A stretch of 64,000 bases of DNA from Streptomyces albogriseolus. GTDB taxonomy: Bacteria; Actinomycetota; Actinomycetes; Streptomycetales; Streptomycetaceae. Positions 7,563 to 16,831 of this stretch are shown here, piece after piece; positions within the stretch are counted from its first letter, which is position 1; every line of letters begins with the position of its first letter. The notes beneath the pieces are model-generated. The model was not told where the DNA came from. It saw only the letters and a list, made by a program, of their open reading frames with translations, and searched no databases. The DNA lies in assembly GCA_014650475.1 (NCBI GenBank), contig BMVA01000014.1, forward strand, positions 158,729-222,728. The letters run 5' to 3'. The position numbers and the translations under genes were made by a program.

Positions 7563-9056
7563 TCAGCCGGCCGGGGTGGGAACGTACGGCGCGAACTCCG
7601 CCGCCAGCTCCTCGTGCACCCGCACCTTGAGCAGCGTGCCCTCCGGGGTGTGCTCCTCGGAGATCACCTCGCCCTCGTCGTGCGCACGGGCGACCAGCTT
7701 GCCGTGGGTGTACGGCACGAGGGCCTCGATCTCCACCGACGGGTGGGGCAGCTCGCTGTCGATCAGGGCGAGCAGCTCCGGGATGCCCCGGCCGGTGCGG
7801 GCCGAGACGGCGAGGGAGCGGGGCTCCACCCGCAGCAGCCGCTGCAGGGTCAGCGGGTCCGCCGCGTCCGCCTTGTTGATCACGACGATCTCGGGCACGT
7901 CGGTGGCGCCGACGTCCCGGATCACCTCGCGCACGGCGGCGAGCTGCTCCTCCGGGTTCGGGTGCGAGCCGTCCACCACGTGGAGGATCAGGTCGGAGTC
8001 GCCGACCTCCTCCATGGTGGAGCGGAACGCCTCGACCAGGTGGTGCGGCAGGTGCCGGACGAAGCCGACGGTGTCCGCCAGCGTGTACAGCCGTCCGCTG
8101 GGGGTCTCGGCCCGGCGCACGGTCGGGTCGAGGGTGGCGAACAGGGCGTTCTCCACCAGCACGCCCGCGCCGGTGAGGCGGTTGAGCAGCGAGGACTTGC
8201 CCGCGTTGGTGTAGCCCGCGATGGCCACGGACGGCACCTTGTTGCGCTTGCGCTCCTGGCGCTTGATCTCGCGGCCGGTCTTCATCTCCGCGATCTCCCG
8301 GCGCATCTTGGCCATCTTCTCGCGGATCCGGCGCCGGTCCGTCTCGATCTTGGTCTCACCGGGACCACGGGTGGCGAGGCCGCCGCCCTTGCCGCCGCCC
8401 ATCTGACGGGACAGCGACTGACCCCAGCCGCGCAGCCGCGGCAGCATGTACTGCATCTGCGCGAGCGCGACCTGCGCCTTGCCCTCTCGGGACTTGGCGT
8501 GCTGGGCGAAGATGTCGAGAATCAGGGCCGTACGGTCGATGACCTTGACCTTGACGACGTCCTCGAGGTGGATGAGCTGGCCCGGGCTGAGCTCACCGTC
8601 GCAGATGACGGTGTCCGCGCCCGAGTCGAGCACGATGTCGCGCAGCTCCTCGGCCTTGCCGGAGCCGATGTAGGTGGCCGCGTCCGGCTTGTCCCGGCGC
8701 TGGATCACGCCGTCGAGGACGAGGGCGCCCGCCGTCTCGGCGAGGGCGGCGAGCTCCGCCAGGGAGTTCTCGGCGTCCTGCGCGGTGCCCGAGGTCCACA
8801 CCCCGACGAGCACGACGCGCTCCAGGCGGAGCTGCCGGTACTCGACCTCGGTGACGTCCTCGAGCTCGGTGGAGAGGCCGGCGACACGGCGCAGGGCCGC
8901 ACGCTCGGAGCGGTCGAACTGGTCGCCGTCCCGCTCTCCGTCGATCTCAAGGCTCCAGGCGACGTCCTCTTCCATCAGGGCATCGGCCCGAAGACCCTCG
9001 GCGTGGCTGTGCGCGAAGCGCGTGGTGTCCTGGGAAGGGGAAGAAGAGGAGGTCAT
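7563..9056 (-). CDS. hflX: GTPase HflX
   Basis: HflX is a ribosome-associated GTPase that splits stalled or stressed 70S ribosomes and rescues translation. The 497-residue product has the HflX N-terminal domain (DAATYIGSGKAEEL), a coiled linker rich in Lys/Arg/Glu (REKMAKMRREIAEMKTGREI), and the G domain: G1 GYTNAGKSS, G3 DTVGFVRHLP and G4 NKAD. The ATG at 9056 follows AAGGA with short spacing. An N-terminal extension of about 50 acidic residues is common in actinomycete homologues. It is a single gene ending at the strong terminator at 7501-7543. Confidence 0.96.
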   Translation of the reverse strand: MTSSSSPSQDTTRFAHSHAEGLRADALMEEDVAWSLEIDGERDGDQFDRSERAALRRVAGLSTELEDVTEVEYRQLRLERVVLVGVWTSGTAQDAENSLAELAALAETAGALVLDGVIQRRDKPDAATYIGSGKAEELRDIVLDSGADTVICDGELSPGQLIHLEDVVKVKVIDRTALILDIFAQHAKSREGKAQVALAQMQYMLPRLRGWGQSLSRQMGGGKGGGLATRGPGETKIETDRRRIREKMAKMRREIAEMKTGREIKRQERKRNKVPSVAIAGYTNAGKSSLLNRLTGAGVLVENALFATLDPTVRRAETPSGRLYTLADTVGFVRHLPHHLVEAFRSTMEEVGDSDLILHVVDGSHPNPEEQLAAVREVIRDVGATDVPEIVVINKADAADPLTLQRLLRVEPRSLAVSARTGRGIPELLALIDSELPHPSVEIEALVPYTHGKLVARAHDEGEVISEEHTPEGTLLKVRVHEELAAEFAPYVPTPAG

Positions 9057-9214
9057 TGGGTCCTTACGTCGTTGGGTTGCCGTCTGCGGCGACGGATCCG
9101 GCCGGGAGGCCGTCCGTCACTGTCCACAACGTCCGGGTACCCCGGGAGATTCCCGTTTCCCCTGCCGCGCGGACCCGATGATGGTCGCACGGTACGGCCC
9201 GTCTCGTCACCGTG

Positions 9215-10822
9215 TTATTCCCCGCCCGCGTCCGGCCCGTGCCCGTGCGGGCCGGACAGGTGCCCGTGCCGGTGCTCGCGGGTGTGGGGGCCGGGCTCCT
9301 CCGGCACGGCCCGCACGGAGGACCGCCAGTCGGGGTGACCGGGCATCGGCGGGGTGGTGTCGTCGTACAGCCAGGCGTGCAGGAAGCCGGTGAGGTCGCG
9401 GCCGGCGGTCTCGGAGGCCAGCCGGACGAAGTCGGCGGTCGAGGCGTTGCCGTCGCGGTGACGGACGACCCAGGCGCGCTCCAGCCGGTCGAACGCCTCC
9501 TGCCCGATCTCCTGGCGCAGGGCGTAGAGCACCAGCGCGGCGCCGCCGTAGACGCCCGGGCGGAAGATGCCGATCTTGCGGCCCGGCTCGGGCGGCTTCG
9601 GCGCGGCGGGCGGCCCTCCCGCGGTGCGCCAGCCGTCGGAGGACTCGTACGCGGTCCGCATCCGGGTCTCCAGGGACCTGCCGCCGCGCTCCTCGGCGTA
9701 CAGCGCCTCGTACCAGGTGGCGTGCCCCTCGTTGAGCCACAGGTCGGCCCAGGTGCGGGGGCTGACGCTGTCGCCGAACCACTGGTGGGCCAGCTCGTGC
9801 ACCATGATCGACTCGACGTACCAGGCGGGCAGGGCGGGGTCGGTGAACAGGTCGCGTTCGAAGAGGGAGAGCGTCTGGGTCTCCAGGGCGAAGCCGGTGG
9901 AGGCCTCGGCGAGCAGCAGGCCGTAGGTGGCGAAGGGGTAGCGGCCGACCCGGTCCTCCATCCAGGCGATCTGCGCCGGGGTTTTCGCCAGCCAGGGTTC
10001 GAGGGCGGCGCGGTGCTCGGTGGGGACGACGTCCCGCAGGGGAAGGCCGTGCGGTCCGGTGCGGTGCAGCACGGTGGAGCGGCCGACGGACACCTGGGCG
10101 AGTTCGGTGGCCATGGGGTTGCGGGTCCGGTAGCGCCAGGTGGTGGTGGCGGGGGCGCGGTCGACGGCGGTGGGCAGGCCGTTGGCGACGGCGGTGTACC
10201 CCTCGGGGACGGTGATCCGGAAGGTGAACATCGCCTTGTCGGACGGGTGGTCGTTGCACGGGAACACCAGGTGGGCGGCGTCGGCCTGGTTGGCGAGCGC
10301 GAGGCCGTCGGCGGTGCGCACCCAGCCGCCCTCGCGGTCCCCCGGCCGGGGGTCGCTCGTGTGCCGGACGGTGATGCGCACCGGCTCGCCCGGGTCGAGG
10401 TCGTCGTCGGGGGTGATCACCAGGTCCTCGCCCGCGCCGGTGAAGACGGCCGGTTCGCCGTCGACCTCGACGGAGCGGACCGTGCCGTGGGCGAAGTCGA
10501 GGTTGATCCGGTCCAGCTCGGCGGTGATCCGGGCGTCGATGGTGGTGACCGCGTCGAGCGGCTGGTCGTTGCTGCCGGGATAGGTGAGGTCCAGGTCGTA
10601 CGCCTGCACGTCGTAGCCGGGGTTGCCGAGGTGCGGGAAGAGCGGGTCGCCGATGCCGAGCGGCTCGGCGGGGGCGCTCGCGGCGACCAGGCAGACGCCG
10701 ACGGCGGAGGCGAGCAGGGCCTGGGCGGTGCGGTGGCGGGCGCGGTGCGCCGGGCGTCGGGGGGTCCGCGGGGCGGGGTGGCGGGAGGTGAGCGGGGCGG
10801 GGTGGCGGGAGGTGAGCGGCAT
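9215..10822 (-). CDS. M1 family zinc metallopeptidase, exported
   Basis: This is a gluzincin aminopeptidase of the M1 family, predicted to trim N-terminal residues from peptides outside the cytoplasm. The 535-residue product has an Arg/His/Pro-rich N-terminus, then a hydrophobic signal segment (QALLASAVGVCLVAASAPAE). The active site reads HELAHQWFGDS, with the third zinc ligand Glu in LWLNEGHATW. The exopeptidase-recognition segment is less obvious. A perfect 24-bp tandem duplication right after the start codon doubles PLTSRHPA in the n-region. The ATG at 10822 is preferred to a start 7 nt further upstream in another reading. Membrane anchoring versus full secretion cannot be decided. Confidence 0.9.
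   Translation of the reverse strand: MPLTSRHPAPLTSRHPAPRTPRRPAHRARHRTAQALLASAVGVCLVAASAPAEPLGIGDPLFPHLGNPGYDVQAYDLDLTYPGSNDQPLDAVTTIDARITAELDRINLDFAHGTVRSVEVDGEPAVFTGAGEDLVITPDDDLDPGEPVRITVRHTSDPRPGDREGGWVRTADGLALANQADAAHLVFPCNDHPSDKAMFTFRITVPEGYTAVANGLPTAVDRAPATTTWRYRTRNPMATELAQVSVGRSTVLHRTGPHGLPLRDVVPTEHRAALEPWLAKTPAQIAWMEDRVGRYPFATYGLLLAEASTGFALETQTLSLFERDLFTDPALPAWYVESIMVHELAHQWFGDSVSPRTWADLWLNEGHATWYEALYAEERGGRSLETRMRTAYESSDGWRTAGGPPAAPKPPEPGRKIGIFRPGVYGGAALVLYALRQEIGQEAFDRLERAWVVRHRDGNASTADFVRLASETAGRDLTGFLHAWLYDDTTPPMPGHPDWRSSVRAVPEEPGPHTREHRHGHLSGPHGHGPDAGGE
10772..10819. repeat. Perfect 24-bp tandem duplication in the M1 peptidase signal region
   Basis: The 24-mer beginning ggcggggtggcgggaggtga occurs twice back to back (10772-10795 and 10796-10819). 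It is in frame and adds eight residues (PLTSRHPA) to the start of the exported M1 peptidase. It looks like a slippage event and is probably variable between strains. Confidence 0.95.
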
Positions 10823-10947
10823 GCCTCACGGCTATCAGCGCGGGCGGGCGGCGCCGCGGCGGCGCGCTCCCGACCCACCCGATCGGGTAATCACACCGCA
10901 GGGGTCTGTGCGCCGGGTGCCGTCACCGGGCGCTCCCGGGGGCGTTC

Positions 10948-13122
10948 TCAGACGCCCGGCGCCTGCGGCTGCGCCCGGCTCACGTCGTACACGCCCGCCA
11001 CGTTGCGCATGGCGCGCATCAGGGCGGGCAGCTGGGCGGCGTCCGGGAGCTGCACGGTGTAGGTGTGGCGCACCTGCTGCCGGTCCGGCGGTTCGACGGT
11101 CGCGGAGACGATCTCGGCGCCCTCCGTGGCCATCGCCTCGGTGAGGTCCGCGAGCAGATGCGGCCGGACGAACGACTCCGCCACCAGCGTGACCCGGCAC
11201 TCCGCGCCCTCGCCCCAGCGCACGCCGACCTCCGTGCGCCCCGCGCTCTTCATCCGCACCACCGCCGGACACTCCGTCCGGTGCACGGTGACCGCTCCCC
11301 CGCGCACCGCGAACCCGGTGACCTTGTCGGGCGGTACGGGCGTGCAGCAGCCGGCCAGCCGTACGGTCGCGCCGTCCCGGTCGGCCAGCACCTGGGCGGC
11401 GGCGGGACGCCCGGGGGCGGTGTCGTCGGCGCCGGAGGGCTGGGGGGTCTCCGTCCCGGTCGGCCGGGGGGTCTCGACGTCGTCCGCGAGGGAGCGCGCG
11501 TCGCTCTCCTCGGCGCTGGGGTGGGCGGCGAGCCACCGCTGGATGGCGATGCGGGCCGCCGGGGTGGTCGCGTGGTCCAGCCACTCCCGGGACGGCGCGG
11601 AGGCCGCGTCCTGGTCCATGAGGAGCTGGACGGTGTCCCCGTCCTTGAGCACGGTGCTGAGCGTGGCCAGCCGTCCGTTGACGCGGGCGCCGATGCAGGC
11701 GTGGGCGTCCTCGCCGTACTGGGCGTAGGCGGCGTCCACGCAGGTCGCCCCCTCGGGCAGCCCGAGGGTGCCGCCGTCGGGGCGGAAGACGGTGATCTCC
11801 CGGTCCTGGGCGAGATCCTCGCGGAGCGTGGACCAGAAGGTGTCGGGGTCGGGCGCGGCCTGCTGCCATGCGAGCAGCCGGGACAGCCAGCCGGGGCGGG
11901 TCGGGTCGACGCGTTCGCCGTCGCCGCCGGACTGCTCCTCCGGCGGGGCGGCGTAGGGGTTGCCGAGGGCGACGACGCCGGCCTCGGCGACCTTGTGCAT
12001 CTGGTGGGTGCGGATGAGGACTTCGACGACCTGGCCGTCGTCGCCGGCCACCGCGGTGTGCAGCGACTGGTACAGGTTGAACTTGGGGACGGCGATGAAG
12101 TCCTTGAACTCCGAGACCACCGGCGTCATACAGGTGTGCAGCTCGCCCAGCACGGCGTAGCAGTCGGCGTCCTCGTTCACCAGCACCAGCAGCCGGCCGA
12201 AGTCGGCGCCGCGCAGCGGGCCGCGCTTGCGGGACACGCGGTGCACGGAGACGAAGTGCCGTGGCCGGATGAGGACTTCGGCCGGGATGTCGGCCTCCTG
12301 GAGCACCTTGCGCACGTCGTCGGCGACATCGGCGAGCGGGTCGTCCTCGCGGGCGGCGTTGCGGAGGATCAACTCGCGGGTCTTGTCGTACTCCTCGGGG
12401 TGGAGGATCGCGAAGACCAGGTCCTCCAGCTCCGTCTTGAGCGCCTGGACGCCGAGGCGTTCGGCGAGGGGGATGAGCACGTCACGTGTCACCTTGGCGA
12501 TGCGTTCCTGCTTGGCGGGGCGCATCACACCGAGGGTGCGCATGTTGTGCAGCCGGTCGGCGAGTTTGATCGACATCACGCGGACGTCGTTGCCGGTGGC
12601 GACGAGCATCTTGCGGAAGGTCTCGGGCTCGGCGGCGGCGCCGTAGTCGACCTTCTCCAACTTGGTGACGCCGTCGACGAGATAGCGCACCTCCTCGCCG
12701 AACTCCTCGCCCACCTGGTCGAGCGTCACATCGGTGTCCTCGACGGTGTCATGCAGCAGCGAGGCGGTCAACGTCGTGGTCTCGGCGCCGAGTTCGGCCA
12801 GGATCAGGGTGACGGCGAGCGGGTGGGTGATGTACGGCTCGCCGCTCTTGCGCATCTGGCCGCGGTGCGAGGACTCCGCGAGGAGGTAGGCGCGGCGCAG
12901 CGGTTCGAGGTCGGCGTCGGGGTGGTGGGCGCGGTGGGCCTCGACGACGTGGCCGATGGCGTCCGGCAGCCGGTCGCGGGCGGAGGACGACCCCAGCAGG
13001 GCGGCGCGGCCCAGCCGGCGCAGGTCGAGCCGGGGGCGGGACTTGCGGCGCGTCCCGGCCGGTGTGACGTGACCCGGTGCGAGCGGGCCCGGGGTCGCAG
13101 GTTTCGCGGCCTCCGCGTTCAT
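10948..13122 (-). CDS. rshA: RshA-type RelA/SpoT homologue, (p)ppGpp hydrolase with divergent synthetase domain
   Basis: This is a long RelA/SpoT homologue of 724 residues acting in the stringent response. The HD hydrolase domain is intact (HDTVEDT at about 124-130; DRLHNMRTLG further on). The synthetase-like domain is present (VPKFNLYQSLHTAV), but hallmark residues differ from canonical Rel: the segment aligned with DLVGxR reads DFGRLL, and ExQIRT reads EVLIRT. A TGS domain, the zinc/RIS region with CCTPVP, and a C-terminal ACT domain follow. I start at the ATG at 13122, which has GGAGG 5 nt upstream; the longer frame has no such support. It resembles S. coelicolor RshA, the second Rel homologue beside RelA. 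Confidence 0.93.
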   Translation of the reverse strand: MNAEAAKPATPGPLAPGHVTPAGTRRKSRPRLDLRRLGRAALLGSSSARDRLPDAIGHVVEAHRAHHPDADLEPLRRAYLLAESSHRGQMRKSGEPYITHPLAVTLILAELGAETTTLTASLLHDTVEDTDVTLDQVGEEFGEEVRYLVDGVTKLEKVDYGAAAEPETFRKMLVATGNDVRVMSIKLADRLHNMRTLGVMRPAKQERIAKVTRDVLIPLAERLGVQALKTELEDLVFAILHPEEYDKTRELILRNAAREDDPLADVADDVRKVLQEADIPAEVLIRPRHFVSVHRVSRKRGPLRGADFGRLLVLVNEDADCYAVLGELHTCMTPVVSEFKDFIAVPKFNLYQSLHTAVAGDDGQVVEVLIRTHQMHKVAEAGVVALGNPYAAPPEEQSGGDGERVDPTRPGWLSRLLAWQQAAPDPDTFWSTLREDLAQDREITVFRPDGGTLGLPEGATCVDAAYAQYGEDAHACIGARVNGRLATLSTVLKDGDTVQLLMDQDAASAPSREWLDHATTPAARIAIQRWLAAHPSAEESDARSLADDVETPRPTGTETPQPSGADDTAPGRPAAAQVLADRDGATVRLAGCCTPVPPDKVTGFAVRGGAVTVHRTECPAVVRMKSAGRTEVGVRWGEGAECRVTLVAESFVRPHLLADLTEAMATEGAEIVSATVEPPDRQQVRHTYTVQLPDAAQLPALMRAMRNVAGVYDVSRAQPQAPGV

Positions 13123-13418
13123 GAGCACCTCCGGCTGCGTGGATCCGGCGGACGGCGCCCCAGGGCGGACTCGGGCCTGGGGGACGGCGTGGATCCCCCG
13201 TCCGGGCCGGTGCTTGATGCTATCCAGCCGCACGGGGTCCAACCGGCCGCCTCCGGCCGACCGTGAAACGGATCACTCCAAAGAGCGACGGGCCGTGCAT
13301 GGTCGTTTTCACGCCATCGGATGGATGGCGAGCCATGACCTCGAAGCCCCCCACCCGCCCCGGCCTGCGGATCGACGGCGGGGAGGGCCGGAGGGCGAGT
13401 GATCGTACAGCGCACCGC

Positions 13419-14288
13419 TCAGCCTAGGGCGTTCTCCAGCCACTCGGCCTCGATCGCGCCCTCGGCGACGATGACCGCGGGACCGGTCATCTCGATCCGG
13501 CCGTCCGGCTGTTCGGTGATCACGAGCGTGCCGCCGGGGAGGTCCACGGTGTACGTCACCGGCAGGCCGGTCTCGCGCGGGTCGACGCCGTCGCGGCGGG
13601 CGGCGGCCACGGCGACGGCGCATGCCCCGGTGCCGCAGGAGCGGGTCTCGCCGACCCCGCGCTCGTGCACGCGCATCGCGACGTGCCGGGGGCCTCGGTC
13701 GACGACGAACTCCACGTTCACGCCGTCCGGGTAGGCGGCGGCCGGGGCGAAGGAGGGCGCGGTGAACAGGCCGCCCGCGTCGGCCAGATCGGCGACGAAG
13801 GCCACGGCGTGCGGGTTGCCCATGTTGACGTTGCGCGCGGGCCAGCTGCGCTCGCCGACGGCCACGGTGACGTCGCCCTCGGGGAGGACCGCGCGGCCCA
13901 TGCCGACGGTGATGTCGCCGTCCTTGGCGATGTGCACGGTCTTCACGCCGCCGCGTGTGGCGATCGCGAGGTCGCCCTCGCCGACGTGCCCGGCGTGCTG
14001 GAGGTAGCGGGCGAAGACGCGCACGCCGTTGCCGCACATCTCGGCGACGGATCCGTCGCCGTTGCGGTAGTCCATGAACCACTCGGCCTCGTCCGCCATG
14101 GACCGCGCCTCGGGATGCTCCGCGGACCGCACGACGTGCAGCAGCCCGTCGCCCCCGATCCCCGCGCGCCGGTCGCACAGGGCGGCGACGGCCGCCGCCG
14201 ACAGCTCGACGGCGTTCTCCGGGTCCGGCACGATCACGAAGTCGTTCTCCGTACCGTGCCCCTTGAGGAAGGCGATCCGCGTGCTCAT
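13419..14288 (-). CDS. dapF: Diaminopimelate epimerase
   Basis: DapF converts LL-diaminopimelate to the meso form, the penultimate step of lysine synthesis. Streptomyces puts LL-DAP into peptidoglycan, so here its main role is lysine supply. The 289-residue product has both catalytic cysteines of the cofactor-independent two-base mechanism: Cys85 in EMCGNGVR and Cys218 in RSCGTGAC. The N-terminus KGHGTENDFV is typical. A 296-bp region separates its stop from rshA; it holds only a weak 7-bp hairpin at 13312-13330 that might be a terminator. Confidence 0.97.
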   Translation of the reverse strand: MSTRIAFLKGHGTENDFVIVPDPENAVELSAAAVAALCDRRAGIGGDGLLHVVRSAEHPEARSMADEAEWFMDYRNGDGSVAEMCGNGVRVFARYLQHAGHVGEGDLAIATRGGVKTVHIAKDGDITVGMGRAVLPEGDVTVAVGERSWPARNVNMGNPHAVAFVADLADAGGLFTAPSFAPAAAYPDGVNVEFVVDRGPRHVAMRVHERGVGETRSCGTGACAVAVAAARRDGVDPRETGLPVTYTVDLPGGTLVITEQPDGRIEMTGPAVIVAEGAIEAEWLENALG

Positions 14289-14531
14289 TCCTCGATCCTA
14301 CGGGGTGGGCGTGGGCCGGCGTCGCCGCCTGTGGACGGCGGTAGGGGACCGGCGCACGCAGCGCGGAGATCGCAGGGACCGGCGCGGGCGGCCGTGCCCT
14401 CGCGAGGGTCGGCGCGAGCCGAGCCGCGGGGCCGGCGCGGACGACCGCGGCGGTTCGGCACAGGCGACCGGACGGGGCGTGGGTCGCGGGATCGCGGAGG
14501 GCGTGAAGGGAGCCCGCCGCGCCGCGGGAAC

Positions 14532-15035
14532 TCAGCGCAGGCGCGCCACGCGCCAGACCGCGAGGGCCACCACCGCCGCGACCATCACCGCGTACGCGGC
14601 CACCACGCGCCAGTCGGATGTGCGGTCCGAGCCGCGGGCGGAGAGACCCGGCCAGGTGTAACCGACCTTGCGGGCGGCCATCATGCCCCAGCCCGCCGCG
14701 CAGGAGCAGATCAGCAGACCCAGCATGGCGATCACCGCACCGCTGTCGCCGAAGTCGAAGGCGAGCGGGAAGGCGAACATCAGTGAGCCGAGCGCGCCGA
14801 GGCCGACGATCGGGGCGAGCTGCCAGACCCGCAGCCGGCGCTGCGGGCGCAGCTCGACCTCGACCTCGTCCCCGCCGGCGAACATCTCCTCCGGCTCGGG
14901 ACCGTCGTCGGTCACACCGCCCTGCGTCTCCTCGGGCCCGTCAGGGCTGAGACGCCCGGCCTCCGGCTCCGAGGCATCCCGCTCGGTGGTGAGGTGCTCG
15001 GTGCTGTGTGCGGTGTCGCGAGGGCCGGCCTCCAT
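14532..15035 (-). CDS. Conserved actinobacterial integral membrane protein, function unknown
   Basis: This is a 167-residue predicted membrane protein. The first 75 residues are acidic and probably disordered. Three hydrophobic segments follow: WQLAPIVGLGALGSLMFAF, VIAMLGLLICSCAAGWGMM, and the C-terminal VVAAYAVMVAAVVALAVW. I use the ATG at 15035, with GGAGGG 9 nt upstream; a GTG at 15041 is too close to that site. It lies between miaA and dapF on the same strand. I do not recognise a named family and assign no function. Confidence 0.8.
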   Translation of the reverse strand: MEAGPRDTAHSTEHLTTERDASEPEAGRLSPDGPEETQGGVTDDGPEPEEMFAGGDEVEVELRPQRRLRVWQLAPIVGLGALGSLMFAFPLAFDFGDSGAVIAMLGLLICSCAAGWGMMAARKVGYTWPGLSARGSDRTSDWRVVAAYAVMVAAVVALAVWRVARLR

Positions 15036-15143
15036 CGCCACGCGCCCTCCCAACTTAGGACTCCACTGGTCGATCGAAGCTTGATGATGGCACGGCGTCA
15101 CAGGCCCGGATGACGGCCTGGGCGTCCCGATGCCAGGACGTGA

Positions 15144-16082
15144 TCAGGCTGTAACCGGTCGTTCGACCAACGACATCGCGAGCTGCGGAAGTTCCCCGAG
15201 GTCCGCCGCGGCCCCACTCAACCAGTGCACCCGCGGATCGCGCCTGAACCATGCATCCTGACGGCGCGCGAAGCGCTTGGTGGCACGGACGGTCTCGGCC
15301 CGTGCCTCCTCCAGGGTGCACTCGCCGGCGAGTGCGGCGAGCACCTGCTGGTAGCCGAGGGCGCGCGACGCCGTACGCCCCTCGCGCAACCCCTGCGCCT
15401 CGAGTGCGCGCACTTCCTCGACGAGACCCGCCTCCCACATCCGGTCGACCCGGCGGGCGATGCGCTCGTCCAGTTCGGGGCGGGCCACGTCGACGCCGAT
15501 CTGGAGCGTGTCGTAGACCGAGTCGTGGCCGGGGAGGTTGGCGGTGAAGGGCCGCCCGGTGATCTCGATGACCTCCAGCGCGCGGACGATGCGGCGGCCG
15601 TTGCTCGGCAGGATCGCGCGGGCGGCGTCGGGGTCGGCCGCGGCGAGCCGGGCGTGCAGCGCGCCGGGTCCGCGCAGGGCCAGCTCCTCCTCCAGGCGCG
15701 CCCGGACCTCCGGGTCGGTGCCGGGGAACTCCAGGTTGTCGACGGCCCCGCGGACGTACAGGCCGGAGCCGCCGACCAGGATCGGCCAGCGTCGGTCGGC
15801 GAGCAGGGCGTCGATCCGCTCCCGGGCCATCCGCTGGTACTCGGCCACGGAGGCGGTCTCGGTGACGTCCCAGACGTCGAGCAGGTGGTGCGGGACGCCG
15901 CCGCGCTCCTCGGGCGTCAGCTTGGCGGTGCCGATGTCCATCCCTCGGTAGAGCTGCATGGAGTCGGCGTTGACGACCTCACCACCCAGCCGCTGGGCGA
16001 GAAAGACACCCAGATCGGACTTTCCGGCCGCGGTGGGACCGACGACGGCGATGACGCGGGGGGCGTGGGGTGCGCTGCTCAC
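15144..16082 (-). CDS. miaA: tRNA dimethylallyltransferase
   Basis: MiaA transfers an isopentenyl group to N6 of A37 in tRNAs reading UNN codons; MiaB, encoded nearby, then methylthiolates it. The 312-residue product begins with GTG at 16082. It has the P-loop VVGPTAAGKSDLG at about 13-25, the family signature NADSMQLYRGMDIGTAK, and LVGGSGLYVRG. In Streptomyces this modification matters for the rare UUA-reading tRNA (bldA), linking miaA to development and secondary metabolism. That link is literature knowledge, not visible here. Confidence 0.97.
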   Translation of the reverse strand: MSSAPHAPRVIAVVGPTAAGKSDLGVFLAQRLGGEVVNADSMQLYRGMDIGTAKLTPEERGGVPHHLLDVWDVTETASVAEYQRMARERIDALLADRRWPILVGGSGLYVRGAVDNLEFPGTDPEVRARLEEELALRGPGALHARLAAADPDAARAILPSNGRRIVRALEVIEITGRPFTANLPGHDSVYDTLQIGVDVARPELDERIARRVDRMWEAGLVEEVRALEAQGLREGRTASRALGYQQVLAALAGECTLEEARAETVRATKRFARRQDAWFRRDPRVHWLSGAAADLGELPQLAMSLVERPVTA

Positions 16083-16263
16083 CGATCCAGTCTCCCAAAC
16101 CTCGGGGGCCGCTCTCGATCGGGTTACGTGACGCGGGGTCGGCCTGGTCGTTGCCCGTTCGAGGTTCCTGCCGCCGGATCGCGGCGGCGCTCGCCCGGCT
16201 CACACGGATGGACACACCGGGCTACGCGGAATTTCGCCCGCACGAGTAACGTATGGAGTTGAT

Positions 16264-16533
16264 ATGGGCGTTTTTGCACGACTTTTTCGGAGGTCGAAGA
16301 CCACGGGAGAGACAGCGGCGGCCGAGGCCCGGACCGACGGGGAGAAGACCGGGACCGGCACGGACGACACGACGACGCCTGAGCCCGAGGCCGCGGCCGA
16401 CGAGCCGAAGGCGGCTTCCGAGGCCCCGGTGAAGGAGTCCGACGAGGCCACCGTCACGGAGAGCGTCGACATCCCGAAGCAGCAGTCCGGCAAGGCCGCC
16501 GACACCGAGGCCGGCGAGGGCGCCCGCACGTAA
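16264..16533 (+). CDS. Small acidic, probably disordered protein of unknown function
   Basis: This is an 89-residue protein with a short basic, hydrophobic head (MGVFARLFRRSK) followed by a low-complexity tail rich in Glu, Ala, Thr and Asp. The head could form a membrane-associating amphipathic helix. The ATG at 16264 has GGAG 5 nt upstream. It ends 23 bp before the MT0933-like antitoxin gene and is probably cotranscribed with it. It is not toxin-like in composition. No family recognised. Confidence 0.75.
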   Translation: MGVFARLFRRSKTTGETAAAEARTDGEKTGTGTDDTTTPEPEAAADEPKAASEAPVKESDEATVTESVDIPKQQSGKAADTEAGEGART

Positions 16534-16556
16534 CGTGCCGCTAGGGAAGGTACATC

Positions 16557-16826
16557 ATGGGTCTCCTGGACAATTTCAAGGCCAAGCTCGGCCCCGCCAA
16601 GGACAAGGTCTCCGGCCTCGCGCAGCAGCACGAGGGCAAGATCCAGCACGGCCTGGAGAAGGCGGCGCACACCGTCGACCGAGGGACCAAGGGCAAGTAC
16701 AGCGACAGGATCCAGTCGGGCACGGGAAAGGCCAAGGAGGCCGTGGACCGTTTCGCACACAAGAACGACCCCGGTCCGGACGCGGGCGGCACCACGCCGC
16801 CGGCCGGACCGCCGCCCGCCTCCTGA
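16557..16826 (+). CDS. MT0933-like antitoxin family protein
   Basis: This 89-residue protein has the actinobacterial MT0933-type antitoxin pattern: MGLLDNFKAKLGPAKDKV, then repeated Lys/Ala/Asp-rich amphipathic helices, and a Pro/Gly/Ala tail. Proteins of this family also resemble CsbD-like or LEA-like stress proteins in composition, so an antitoxin role is only a family label here. No toxin gene is adjacent: upstream is an acidic 89-residue protein, downstream a strong terminator. The ATG at 16557 follows AGGGAAGG. Confidence 0.8.
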   Translation: MGLLDNFKAKLGPAKDKVSGLAQQHEGKIQHGLEKAAHTVDRGTKGKYSDRIQSGTGKAKEAVDRFAHKNDPGPDAGGTTPPAGPPPAS

Positions 16827-16831
16827 GCGGC

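Noticed and set aside
9120-9128. DnaA box CTGTCCACA upstream of hflX
   Set aside because: One mismatch from the Streptomyces box and no other supporting boxes nearby.
16228-16256. SigR-like promoter GGAAT-N18-GTAT before the small acidic gene
   Set aside because: The start of transcription would fall at or after the ribosome-binding site, and the -10 matches only partly.
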